Part shown: piece by piece, positions 1 through 8,700 of the stretch
Layout: every line of letters starts with the position of its first letter
Position numbering within the stretch: the first letter of the stretch is position 1
Notes under the pieces: model-generated
What the model saw: only the letters and a program-made list of their open reading frames with translations
What the model was told of the DNA's origin: nothing
Database searches by the model: none
Program-made: the position numbers and the translations under genes
DNA from: JBMYRH01 sp049602155
Lineage (GTDB): Bacteria; Myxococcota_A; UBA9042; PHBI01; JBMYRH01
Direction of reading: 5' to 3'
NCBI GenBank assembly: GCA_049602155.1
Contig: JBMYRH010000030.1
Location: 1-64,000 of the forward strand
DNA length: 64,000 bases

Positions 1-46
1 CATTAGAGAGGGCCCAGACAAGGTCCAGGCGGTCGGATAGTGTCAC
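1..46 (-). CDS. Possible start of a gene cut by the window edge
   Basis: Reading leftward from a GTG at 46, an open frame runs off the window after 15 codons (MTLSDRLDLVWALSN). It lies 32 bp downstream of sdhB on the same strand, so it could be the next gene of the sdh operon. No clear ribosome binding site is visible and the frame is too short for any family assignment. It may equally be non-coding spacer. Confidence 0.22.
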   Translation of the reverse strand, partial: MTLSDRLDLVWALSN

Positions 47-78
47 CCGGAGAGCGGGGGCGCTGAGACGTTGAGCGC

Positions 79-843
79 TCAGCCTGCGTCGTGAGCGAGA
101 CTCGCGTTCAAGTAGTCGCGGTTCATCTGCTGGATCCAGAAGACCGAGATCTCCTTCGGGCAGGCTGCCTCACACTCCAAGGTGTTTGTGCAGGAGCCGA
201 AGCCCTCTGCATCCATCTGCGCGACCATTCGCAGGGCCCGACGGGCGCGCTCTGGCTGCCCCTGTGGCAGCTTGGCGAAGTGCCCAATCTTGGCTCCGAC
301 AAAGAGGGACGCCGATGCGTTCTTGCACGACGCCACGCACGCACCGCAGCCGATACACGCCGCAGCATCAAATGCTGCGCTAGCGTCCACGCGACCCACG
401 GGCACGGCGTTCCCGTCCGGAGCGTTGCCGCAATTCGTAGAAGCGTAGCCACCCGCCATTTGGATCCGATCGAAGGCGTTCCGATCCACCATCAGGTCCT
501 TCATGATGGAGAACGGCTTCGCGCGCCAAGGCTCGAGCGTGACCGTCTGACCGCTCTTGAACAGCCGCATATGCAACTGACACACCGTCGTCCCGCGCTC
601 GGGTCCGTGTGCTTGGCCGTCGATCATGAAGCCGCACGAGCCACAGATGCCCTCACGACAGTCGTGCTCGAACGCGACGGGCTCTTTGCCGTCGGCGATG
701 AGCTCACCGTTCAGCTGATCCAACATCTCCAAAAAAGAGACATGTTCGCTGACGCCCTTGACCTGATAGGTCTCGAAGCGACCGGAATCCTGAGGACCGG
801 TCTGGCGCCACACTTTAAGCGTCAAGTCGAGGGTCTCGGCCAT
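79..843 (-). CDS. sdhB: Succinate dehydrogenase/fumarate reductase iron-sulfur subunit
   Basis: This 254-aa subunit carries electrons between the flavoprotein and the membrane anchor of complex II. The N-terminal 2Fe-2S domain shows CREGICGSC (Cys62, 67, 70) with a further Cys88. The C-terminal ferredoxin-like half shows CIGCGACVASC (Cys163, 166, 169, 173) and a second cluster of Cys218, 224 and 228, as expected for one 4Fe-4S and one 3Fe-4S centre. The start codon overlaps the sdhA stop by one base (TAATG), so translation is coupled. It is last in a C-A-B order operon, the arrangement of the b558-type enzymes of deltaproteobacteria, Bacteroidetes and actinobacteria. Direction of catalysis (succinate oxidation or fumarate reduction) cannot be told from sequence; sdhB is used although frdB is equally possible. 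Confidence 0.95.
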   Translation of the reverse strand: MAETLDLTLKVWRQTGPQDSGRFETYQVKGVSEHVSFLEMLDQLNGELIADGKEPVAFEHDCREGICGSCGFMIDGQAHGPERGTTVCQLHMRLFKSGQTVTLEPWRAKPFSIMKDLMVDRNAFDRIQMAGGYASTNCGNAPDGNAVPVGRVDASAAFDAAACIGCGACVASCKNASASLFVGAKIGHFAKLPQGQPERARRALRMVAQMDAEGFGSCTNTLECEAACPKEISVFWIQQMNRDYLNASLAHDAG

Positions 844-2759
844 TACTTGTAGCTCCGTTGCGTAGGCTTGACGTACTCAAACTCTAGGGGCTCTTTGTGG
901 AGCGTGGGCGTCTGTCCGACCCCCGTAAACTCCCACGCCGACGCGTGACAATAGTTCTCGTCGTCGCGCAGCGCCTCACCATCCGGTGTCTGATGCTCCT
1001 CTCGGAAGTGTCCACCACAGGACTCTTCACGGGTCAGCGCGTCATGGGCCATCAGCTCCGCGAACTCCAAGAAGTCGGCCACTCGGCCAGCCTTCTCGAG
1101 CTCGGGGTTGAGTGCATCATCTCCGGGGATCTTCAGGTCTTCCCAGAAGGCCTCTCGGATGCCCTTGATCTTAGTGATCGCCTCCTCCAAGCCCTCCCGC
1201 GTCCGCGAGATTCCGACCTTATCGAGCATCACGAGGCCCAGCTCACGATGGAAACTGTCCACTGGTCGCGACCCCTTCTTACCGGCCGCCATCAAGGTCG
1301 CTAGCTTGTCACGCACCTCCGCCTCGGTCGCCTTGGCGACGTCCGACTCGGGGGTCACCTCGTCAAGGGCCACGCCCGCGAGGTAATGCGGGAGGGTGTA
1401 GGGGATCACGAAGTAGCCGTCAGCGAGCCCCTGCATCAATGCGCTGGCGCCCAGACGGTTCGAGCCGTGATCCGAGAAGTTGGCCTCACCCAAGACGAAG
1501 AGCCCTGGCAGGTTCGACTGTAGATTGTAGTCCACCCAGAGGCCGCCCATCGTGTAGTGCGGCGCAGGGTAGATCTGCATCGGCACTTGGTACGGATTGT
1601 CACCGGTGATCTTCTCGTACATGTGGAAGAGGTTGCCGTATTTGCTCTCCACTGTGTCTCGTCCGTCGCGCGCGATGGCGTCCCGGAAGTCCAAGTATAC
1701 AGCGCGCTTGGACGCCCCCACTCCGAGCCCTTCGTCACAGGCATACTTGGCGTTTCGACTCGCGACGTCGCGAGGCACCATGTTGCCAAAGGTCGGGTAC
1801 TTCTCCTCAAGGTAGTAGGAGCGCTCCGCGTCAGGCACATCGTTCGGCTTGCGCCCATCTCCGGCTTGCTTCGGCACCCAGACTCGACCGTCATTGCGGA
1901 GGCTCTCACTCATCAGCGTGAGCTTCGACTGCCAATCGCCAGCCTGCGGAATGCACGTCGGGTGGATCTGCGTGTAGCAGGGGTTGGCGAAGAAGGCGCC
2001 TCGCTTGGAGGCGCGCCACGTCGCAGTGACGTTCGACTTCATCGCGTTCGTCGAGAGGTAGAAGACGTTCGAGTAACCACCGGTGCACATCAGCACCGCG
2101 TGACCCGTGTGCGTCTCAAGCTCGCCGCTGACGAGGTTACGACACACCACACCGCGCACCCGCCCGTCGTGGACGACGAGATCAAGCATGTCACGGCGCG
2201 GCAACAGCTCAACTTTACCCGTGTCCGCCTGGCGCATCAGGCCGGCATACGCGCCGAGCAACAACTGCTGCCCTGTCTGCCCTCGCGCATAAAAGGTACG
2301 GGAGACGAGCACGCCGCCAAAGGTGCGGTTGGACAAGCTGCCACCGTACTCACGCGCGAAAGGCACGCCTTGAGCCACGGCCTGGTCGATGATGTTGGCG
2401 CTGACCTCAGCGAGGCGGTGAACGTTCGACTCGCGCGCTCGGAAGTCGCCGCCCTTCACTGTGTCGTAGAAGAGGCGGAACACGCTGTCGTTGTCGTTCT
2501 GATAATTCTTGGCGGCGTTGATGCCGCCCTGGGCTGCCACGCTGTGTGCGCGGCGCGCACTGTCGTGGAAGAAGATCGCCTTCACGTTGTAGCCCTGCTC
2601 GGCGAGCGTCGCCGCCGCGGAGGCGCCTGCCAAACCGGTACCGACGACGATGATGTCGAACTTTCGGCGGTTGATCGGCCCGACCAGCTTTACCGCCGCC
2701 TTGTGGCGAGCCCAGCGTGTCTCAATCGGTCCAGATGGTGCATGAGATTCGAGCGTCAT
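843..2759 (-). CDS. sdhA: Succinate dehydrogenase/fumarate reductase flavoprotein subunit
   Basis: This 638-aa catalytic subunit interconverts succinate and fumarate. An FAD-binding Rossmann motif (VVGTGLAGASAA) begins near residue 40. It is followed by the HSVAAQGGIN stretch, whose His normally carries the covalent FAD. The length matches the longer b558-class subunits rather than the roughly 590-aa E. coli SdhA. It starts 9 bp after the sdhC stop and overlaps sdhB by one base, so the three genes form one transcript. No frameshift or missing catalytic motif was noticed. Confidence 0.95.
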   Translation of the reverse strand: MTLESHAPSGPIETRWARHKAAVKLVGPINRRKFDIIVVGTGLAGASAAATLAEQGYNVKAIFFHDSARRAHSVAAQGGINAAKNYQNDNDSVFRLFYDTVKGGDFRARESNVHRLAEVSANIIDQAVAQGVPFAREYGGSLSNRTFGGVLVSRTFYARGQTGQQLLLGAYAGLMRQADTGKVELLPRRDMLDLVVHDGRVRGVVCRNLVSGELETHTGHAVLMCTGGYSNVFYLSTNAMKSNVTATWRASKRGAFFANPCYTQIHPTCIPQAGDWQSKLTLMSESLRNDGRVWVPKQAGDGRKPNDVPDAERSYYLEEKYPTFGNMVPRDVASRNAKYACDEGLGVGASKRAVYLDFRDAIARDGRDTVESKYGNLFHMYEKITGDNPYQVPMQIYPAPHYTMGGLWVDYNLQSNLPGLFVLGEANFSDHGSNRLGASALMQGLADGYFVIPYTLPHYLAGVALDEVTPESDVAKATEAEVRDKLATLMAAGKKGSRPVDSFHRELGLVMLDKVGISRTREGLEEAITKIKGIREAFWEDLKIPGDDALNPELEKAGRVADFLEFAELMAHDALTREESCGGHFREEHQTPDGEALRDDENYCHASAWEFTGVGQTPTLHKEPLEFEYVKPTQRSYK

Positions 2760-2768
2760 CGATGCCCC

Positions 2769-3431
2769 CTACTGCGTAAAGAAGAGCCAGAGTGGGAACG
2801 AAGCGAAGCCCAGACCGAAGAGCACAGCGAGGAACGTGCCGAGCTTCGAGAGCGCTGGCGTGTACACACTATGGTTCAGACCGAGCGAACGAAACGCGCT
2901 CTGGAAACCGTGGAAGACATGCCAACCCACGAGGAAGCTGCCCACCACATAGAGCCCAACTCGCCAGGGCTCTTGGAGGGCCGACTTCACCATCTCAAAG
3001 AGATTCGTGTCCGGCTCAAGTTGAAGTCGGAAGTCCCAGATATGGACCACCAGGAAGACCAGCAAGATGGTGCCGCTGATCGACATCATCCGGGAGGACT
3101 TTAGCTGCAGCCCACCACCGGCCTGCTTGGACTGCGTGACCGCGTATCTCCCTGCGCCGCCCGCTTTTCGCTGCTTCATGACGAGGCGGGCGACGAGCAC
3201 GATGTGCGAGAGGAAGATTGTGAGCAGCGCGATCTCCGCGACGTAGAGCAACACGCCGAGGTCGTGGAGCCCGCTCGAGTAGGCGTTGAACGCCTCCCCA
3301 TCTTCGCCGATGTACATCGTCAGGTTGCCGGCCAAGTGCGTGATCAGGAACCCCACCAATGCTAGGCCTGTGATGCCTACCAATGCCTTTTGTCCGATCG
3401 TCGAATCGTAGATGCGCTTTAACGCGTTCAC
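2769..3431 (-). CDS. sdhC: Succinate dehydrogenase cytochrome b subunit, b558 family
   Basis: This 220-aa membrane anchor has five predicted transmembrane helices. Several intramembrane His residues suit a two-haem quinone-reactive subunit, for example in LITHLAGN, LSHIVL, VVHIWDF and GWHVFHGF. The start is GTG at 3431, chosen because a near-perfect AAGGAGG site lies at 3441-3447 with 9-bp spacing. It is the first gene of sdhCAB. The 143 bp between it and the upstream HNH gene should carry the operon promoter, but I could not pick convincing -35/-10 boxes. As usual for this class, a single anchor subunit replaces separate SdhC and SdhD. Confidence 0.92.
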   Translation of the reverse strand: MNALKRIYDSTIGQKALVGITGLALVGFLITHLAGNLTMYIGEDGEAFNAYSSGLHDLGVLLYVAEIALLTIFLSHIVLVARLVMKQRKAGGAGRYAVTQSKQAGGGLQLKSSRMMSISGTILLVFLVVHIWDFRLQLEPDTNLFEMVKSALQEPWRVGLYVVGSFLVGWHVFHGFQSAFRSLGLNHSVYTPALSKLGTFLAVLFGLGFASFPLWLFFTQ

Positions 3432-3574
3432 GATGCGCTACCTCCTTCGGTTCAGCGTCCTGCCCTATCTGGTCCGGGGCACATTTGCTGCCCCCGTTCA
3501 TCGCAGATGACGGCCCACTCGGCAAGTCTCTCGGTCACCAACCATCCTCATAAGGTCCCTGACCTGTCCGATCT

Positions 3575-4093
3575 TCAGGACCGCTCACGCACCAGGAAAG
3601 GCCGCCAACTTTGCGGCATCCCCTCCTCAAAGGAGAGGAACTCCCTGATTGTAGGCAAGGAGCGAGGCATCCCCGGTTTGGATCGCAATCGCATCCCGGC
3701 TTGCGCTGGCGTTCGGCCACCCTTGGTTTGATTACATGCACGACATGCAAGAACCAGGTTTTCCCAACTACTCTTCCCGCCCGAGCGACGCGGCACAACA
3801 TGGTCGTACGTGATCTCGTGACGACGCACTGCGCGATCGCAGTATTGGCAACGCCCCTTGTCGCGCTTGAAGACATTCTCCCGGCTGAACCGCACGCCGC
3901 CTCGATAAGGCGAGCCACCGGTCTTAAAGCGAACAATGGACGGCAACGCGAACCGCGCTCCCACCGTCCGAACGACGCGCTCCAAGTAGGTGTCGAGCAC
4001 CTCGACACGACCCGCAGCCCACAACGTCATAGCGCGCTGCCAATCCACCCGATACATCGGTTCGTACGTTGCGCTGATGACAAGCGTGTCCAT
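3575..4093 (-). CDS. HNH endonuclease family protein
   Basis: This 172-aa protein has a classic HNH nuclease core. A zinc-binding CQYC pair (Cys82, Cys85) is followed by TYDHVVPRRSGG with the Asp97-His98 catalytic pair, then ENLVLACRACN with Cys117 and Cys120 and the conserved Asn residues. The first 70 residues (ISATYEPMYRVDWQRAMTLWAAGRVEVL) are typical of a widespread chromosomal HNH family of unknown cellular role. These proteins are usually not linked to phages or restriction systems. It is divergent from the HELCH protein to its right, with 91 bp between the starts. I see no mobile-element context. Substrate and function are unknown. Confidence 0.85.
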   Translation of the reverse strand: MDTLVISATYEPMYRVDWQRAMTLWAAGRVEVLDTYLERVVRTVGARFALPSIVRFKTGGSPYRGGVRFSRENVFKRDKGRCQYCDRAVRRHEITYDHVVPRRSGGKSSWENLVLACRACNQTKGGRTPAQAGMRLRSKPGMPRSLPTIREFLSFEEGMPQSWRPFLVRERS

Positions 4094-4184
4094 CGGAGGT
4101 CATGCTAGCAGTCGGAGGCACCCAGAGCGAACAACGGGCTCTGTCAGCCACGTTAAACCGATGCATCATCCAGGATTCCGATCC

Positions 4185-4766
4185 ATGAAGGCCGAGCGGT
4201 CGATCGATCACAGCTACGGAGATCCTCTTGAGTTGGTGTGGCGACGCACCGCTGCCGCGCTCCACATCTCGATCAGGCGTTCCGGGGACGTCTACGCCTC
4301 TTGGGACGGCAATGGGACGCTCACGCTCGGGGAGCTTGACGACCTCGATGACGACGACTGCCTCGCTCAGATGATCCTCCACGAGCTCTGCCATGCCCTG
4401 ATTGAGGGTGACGAGGCGCTCGCAAAGACCGACTGGGGCCTCGCCAATGAGGACGACCGCGACGCGGTCAGAGAGGTCGCAGCGATGCGGCTGCAGGCCG
4501 CCCTGCTCACCCCCCACGGACTCCGCCGCTTCCTCGCAGTCACGACAGACTGGCGGGTCACCTACGACGCACTCCCCGAGGATCCCCTCGAGGGCGACAG
4601 TGAGGCCTGTCGCTTGGCGCGTGATGGCTGGCAGCGGGCACGTTCAGGCCCCTGGGCAGCCCCAATCGAGGCCGCACTCGTGGCGACAGCGTCGATCGCG
4701 CGCGCCGCAGCAGCTTTCGCCGAGGCCGACAGCTTGTGGAGCACAGTACGCGGAACTGAGGAGTAG
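4185..4766 (+). CDS. Small HExxH putative metallopeptidase
   Basis: This 193-aa cytoplasmic protein has no signal peptide. Its only clear motif is MILHELCHALIEG, an HExxH zinc-binding site at residues 66-70, followed by an acidic helix (NEDDRDAVREVAAMRL) that could supply a third ligand. A strongly acidic loop (LDDLDDDD) precedes the motif. The ATG at 4185 was chosen because AGGA sits at 4172-4175; an in-frame ATG at 4161 lacks such a site. It is divergent from the HNH gene and convergent with pssA. I do not recognise the family. Protease activity is inferred only from the zinc motif. Confidence 0.6.
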   Translation: MKAERSIDHSYGDPLELVWRRTAAALHISIRRSGDVYASWDGNGTLTLGELDDLDDDDCLAQMILHELCHALIEGDEALAKTDWGLANEDDRDAVREVAAMRLQAALLTPHGLRRFLAVTTDWRVTYDALPEDPLEGDSEACRLARDGWQRARSGPWAAPIEAALVATASIARAAAAFAEADSLWSTVRGTEE

Positions 4767-4803
4767 GCGAGCAGCGCACAAAGCGCCACACTTCCAGGCT
4801 ATC

Positions 4804-5601
4804 TCAGCTCTCGGGGTAGGGATCCAGTCGGCGAGGTTTAAGCGCCTCTCGATACCGAAGTCCCCAGACGAAGCCACCCACCAAGTACATGCCGAGCATC
4901 GCGAGCAGGTACTCGGGGAAGGTGCGCGTGATGCCGAGCACGTAGGCAGCGACCACATTGAGCCCCACGAAGCCGTTCATCAGCTTGGACTCCGTCGCAG
5001 CCAGCTTGGGCATCGGAAAGTTGGAGACCATCAGGACACCGAGCGCGAAGCAGCCCACCGGCAGCCAGCGCATCATATCCCACGCCTCGTAGTGGACGCC
5101 GACGATGTAGCAGACCGCGACGGTCGCCCCACATAGCGTCGTCGCCAAGCCGTAGAAACAGGCCATACCACTGTCGCTCTCTTCGGAGAGGACGTTGAAC
5201 TTTGCGAGCCGAATGCACGCACACAGGACGTAGATCGCGACGAGGACCCTGAGGACCCAGGTGGCGACATCCCCCTGCCAAATCACGAAGTGCTGATTGG
5301 GATCTTGCCACAGCGCCATGTAAACAAGCGTCCCAGGGGCGATCCCGAAGGTCACGAAGTCAGAAAAGCTGTCGAGCTGGACGCCGATCGCAGAGGTCGC
5401 CCTGAGCAACCGTGCTGCCGTCCCATCCGCCTTGTCGAGCAAGACGCAGAGGATGATCAACCACGCCGCCTCGTAATAGGCCCCTTCCATCGACCGAAAG
5501 ACCGACACGAGGCCTATGAGCAGGCCGGTGCACGTGATGGCGTTGGGGACGACGTAGCGCCATCGGGGCGTACGCGATTTGGGGGTCGTAGGTTCGGTCA
5601 C
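4804..5601 (-). CDS. pssA: CDP-diacylglycerol--serine O-phosphatidyltransferase
   Basis: This 265-aa integral membrane CDP-alcohol phosphatidyltransferase makes phosphatidylserine, the precursor of phosphatidylethanolamine. The full family signature is present: Asp59-Gly60-x2-Ala63-Arg64-x8-Gly73-x3-Asp77-x3-Asp81, the metal and CDP-binding residues. The rest consists of hydrophobic helices, about six to eight in total. The PssA subtype is inferred from the long multi-helix C-terminal half and from VTFGIAPGTLVY after the motif. PgsA or another family member is less likely but not excluded. No psd gene is adjacent. It is convergent with the HELCH gene and divergent from the large Cys-rich lipoprotein gene. 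Confidence 0.85.
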   Translation of the reverse strand: MTEPTTPKSRTPRWRYVVPNAITCTGLLIGLVSVFRSMEGAYYEAAWLIILCVLLDKADGTAARLLRATSAIGVQLDSFSDFVTFGIAPGTLVYMALWQDPNQHFVIWQGDVATWVLRVLVAIYVLCACIRLAKFNVLSEESDSGMACFYGLATTLCGATVAVCYIVGVHYEAWDMMRWLPVGCFALGVLMVSNFPMPKLAATESKLMNGFVGLNVVAAYVLGITRTFPEYLLAMLGMYLVGGFVWGLRYREALKPRRLDPYPES

Positions 5602-5779
5602 GGGCGAACGTTAGGTCATCGCCTCACTCTTGAGCAAGCGCTAGCCAACCCACCGGGTCTAGGTCGCCTCAATTCGAGCACCTCAGAGTACGTGGGTGAC
5701 CCGCGCGAAACGTAGCTATTTTGAACCGGAGGTGCGCACCGTGGTACACCTGTCGCCGGCGTGATTGCGGGAGACATTT

Positions 5780-8700
5780 ATGGAATTGCGAACGGTCCTG
5801 GCGGCGCAGATGCGCGCGCTTCACCAGCCCCTTAATCGATCACTCCTCATGACGCACAGGCGGCTTGCGCTCGCCGTCTTCATCAGTGCGTCCCTTGCCG
5901 TGACCGGCTGCAGCGAAGAACAGGACCTCTCGGACTGCCCGGTGTGCGATGCACCGACGACCGAGAATTCTGCTGACGCGACGGTCGAAGACACCTCCAC
6001 GGCAGACGTCACCCCGCAGATGGCGCCCGAGACCACGGACTGGAACACACCGCCGACTGAACCCGGGAGCACAGACGTTGTCGTGGCGCGTGACGATGAC
6101 GCGCCACAGGCCTCCGACGATGCGGAGGCTGGCCCGGTTGAAGCGGGCACCTTCGGCGCACCTTGCACGGGTAACAGCGACTGCTTTAGCGGCTGGTGTG
6201 TCGAAGGCACGGGAGGCTTCATCTGCACACAGAGCTGCGACGAAGCCTGCCCGGAGGGATACGACTGTAAGGCGGTCGGCGGGCAAGCCGACGTCGCGTT
6301 TCTGTGCATGCCGCGGCTCCAAAAGCTCTGTGCTCCGTGTACAACGGATGAGCAGTGCAACGGTGGAGCATGTCTAGACCTCGACGGATCTTCACAGTGC
6401 GGCTACGCCTGCCAAGAGGACGAGGACTGCCCCAACGGCTATATCTGTGGAGCTCACACTGAAGAAGGTGCCCAGGGGAGCTGGTGCCAACCCGTCACAG
6501 GCTCATGCACCTGCTCAGTCGATCTCAACGGTGGACAGCGAACCTGCTCGATCAGCAACGACGTCGGGACATGCTTTGGCACCCAGAGTTGCGATCAAGA
6601 AGTGGGCTGGAGCGCCTGCACTGCGGTGGCACCGGAAGAGGAGATTTGCGATGGACTCGATAACGACTGTGACGGCCTCGTGGACGACGGTGTCGAGGGC
6701 GACCAGGTCTGCGAAAACTCAAACGAGTTTGGGGTGTGCTCTGGGACGCAGTCCTGTGTAGGTGGCCAAGGCTGGGTCTGTGACGCAGCGGTCCCTGCCG
6801 CCGAGAGCTGCAACTTCATCGACGACGACTGCGATGACCTCATGGACGAGGGCTTCACCGCCGAAGACGGCACTTGGACACTCATCGATCACTGTGGCGG
6901 CTGCGGCAACAGCTGCTCGGACAAGTTCCCCAACGGGATCGGCTATTGCGACGCCTCGGGCGATACGCCGACGTGTAAAATCGAGTCCTGCGAGGATGGG
7001 TTTTACATGGCGAGCGACTACCACTGCGCCGTGCCACCAGACGCAAGCTGTGCGCCGTGCACAAGCGATAATGATTGCTTCGGTGGGCTGTGCGCCGAGC
7101 TCTCTGGAGATACAGCGTGCGTCATGGGCTGCGATACCGACGAGGACTGCATCGAAGGCTACAGCTGCAGCGGCCCAGCAGATGGCGACACGTGGTGCCT
7201 CCCTGTGACGGGCTCATGTACGTGTAACGCACAGAACCCAGGAGCGAAGCGTACGTGCATCTCAGAGAACCTCTTCGGCTCCTGCTATGGCATCGAGACC
7301 TGCGATGGCTCGTCGGGCTGGTCAGGGTGCACCGCCCCTGAGCCGACAGCAGAGGTATGCGACGGCGTTGACAATGACTGTGATGGCCTTATCGACGACG
7401 CGCTGCTTGACGTCGGCGAGGCGTGCGAGAACACAGTGGAGGGGGTCGGCTCCTGCGCGGGCATCACCGTCTGCCAGGGCAATCAGGGGCTCATCTGCCA
7501 GGCCGCGAGCCCCGCTGAAGAGACCTGCGACTTCAAGGACAACGACTGTGATGGTGAGGTCGACGAGGCCTTCATGACCGATGGGGTCTACACCGACTAC
7601 AACCACTGCGGCACATGCTACGCCAGCTGTGGCCTTGGGTTCCCCAACGCGGTCTCTACAGCATGCCAAGTCGATATCGGCGGCTCCGCGCAATGCGTGG
7701 TGACCGAATGTGAAGAAGACTACATTCAGCTAAACGACTTTCAGTGCGTCCCTAACGCCTCGAGCCTATGTCAGCCTTGTACGGCAGATCAGGAGTGCCT
7801 CGGTGAGGGCGCAGCGTGCGTTACGCTCTCCGATGGCACCTTCTGCGGCACCGCATGTGCAGACGACGGTGACTGTGCCGATGGCTTTACGTGCCAAGAC
7901 TTTGGCCTGCCCTCACAGCAGTGTGCACCTGAGACCAACGCGTGCAGCTGCGACGGCTCGAACACGGACTTGGCCGTCAGCTGCTCTGTGACCTACACCC
8001 CACCCAACCCGGCCCTACCCGAGACAGTGTGTTCAGGGCAGCAGCAGTGCACAGCGGACGGCTGGGGGGCTTGTGTCACCCCAGAGGAGGCCTGTGATGG
8101 CATCGACAATGACTGCGATGGTGGCCTCGATGAGACCTTCAAGAACGCGGAAGGGCAATACGACACCCTCGCCCACTGCGGAGCATGCAACATCTCGTGT
8201 TTTGGCGTCTTGGCGCCCAACGCGATACCAGTGTGTTCGACCAGCGGCTTCGTACCTCAGTGCAGCTACACCTGCGCTGGAGACTTCATCGATGTCGATG
8301 GCGTGGCTGACAATGGCTGTGAGTGTCTGCCCGTGGATGGACCAGACATGGCGGGCGATGGCCTCGACACCAACTGTGATGGCGTTGACGGTGACGTCGA
8401 GTGGGCCATCTTCGTCGCGAAAAACGGTAGCGATGACGCCCCTGGCACGCGATTGGAGCCCATGCTCACTATCCAAGGAGCATTAGACGCCGCCTTCGAC
8501 ACCGGTATGCGTGACGTCTATGTCGCCTCCGGCGTCTACTCAGAGAACATCACTCTGCGCGAAGGGGTTGGCCTCTACGGTGGCTATTCAGCCGACTTCC
8601 TAGAGCGCAGCACGCTGGTCTACGAGACGGCCATCTTGGGCCAAGACCCCACCGAAGCGCAGCCCGCTGCTATCACCGCTGACTCACTTGGCCTCGCAGG

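Noticed and set aside
1557..3104. 515-aa open frame antisense to sdhA and sdhC
   Set aside because: It lies opposite well-supported genes and shows no domain; it is a GC-rich mirror frame.
3575..4093. HNH gene as sign of a prophage or restriction system
   Set aside because: Neighbours are housekeeping genes with no phage, integrase or methylase features; this HNH type is common on chromosomes.
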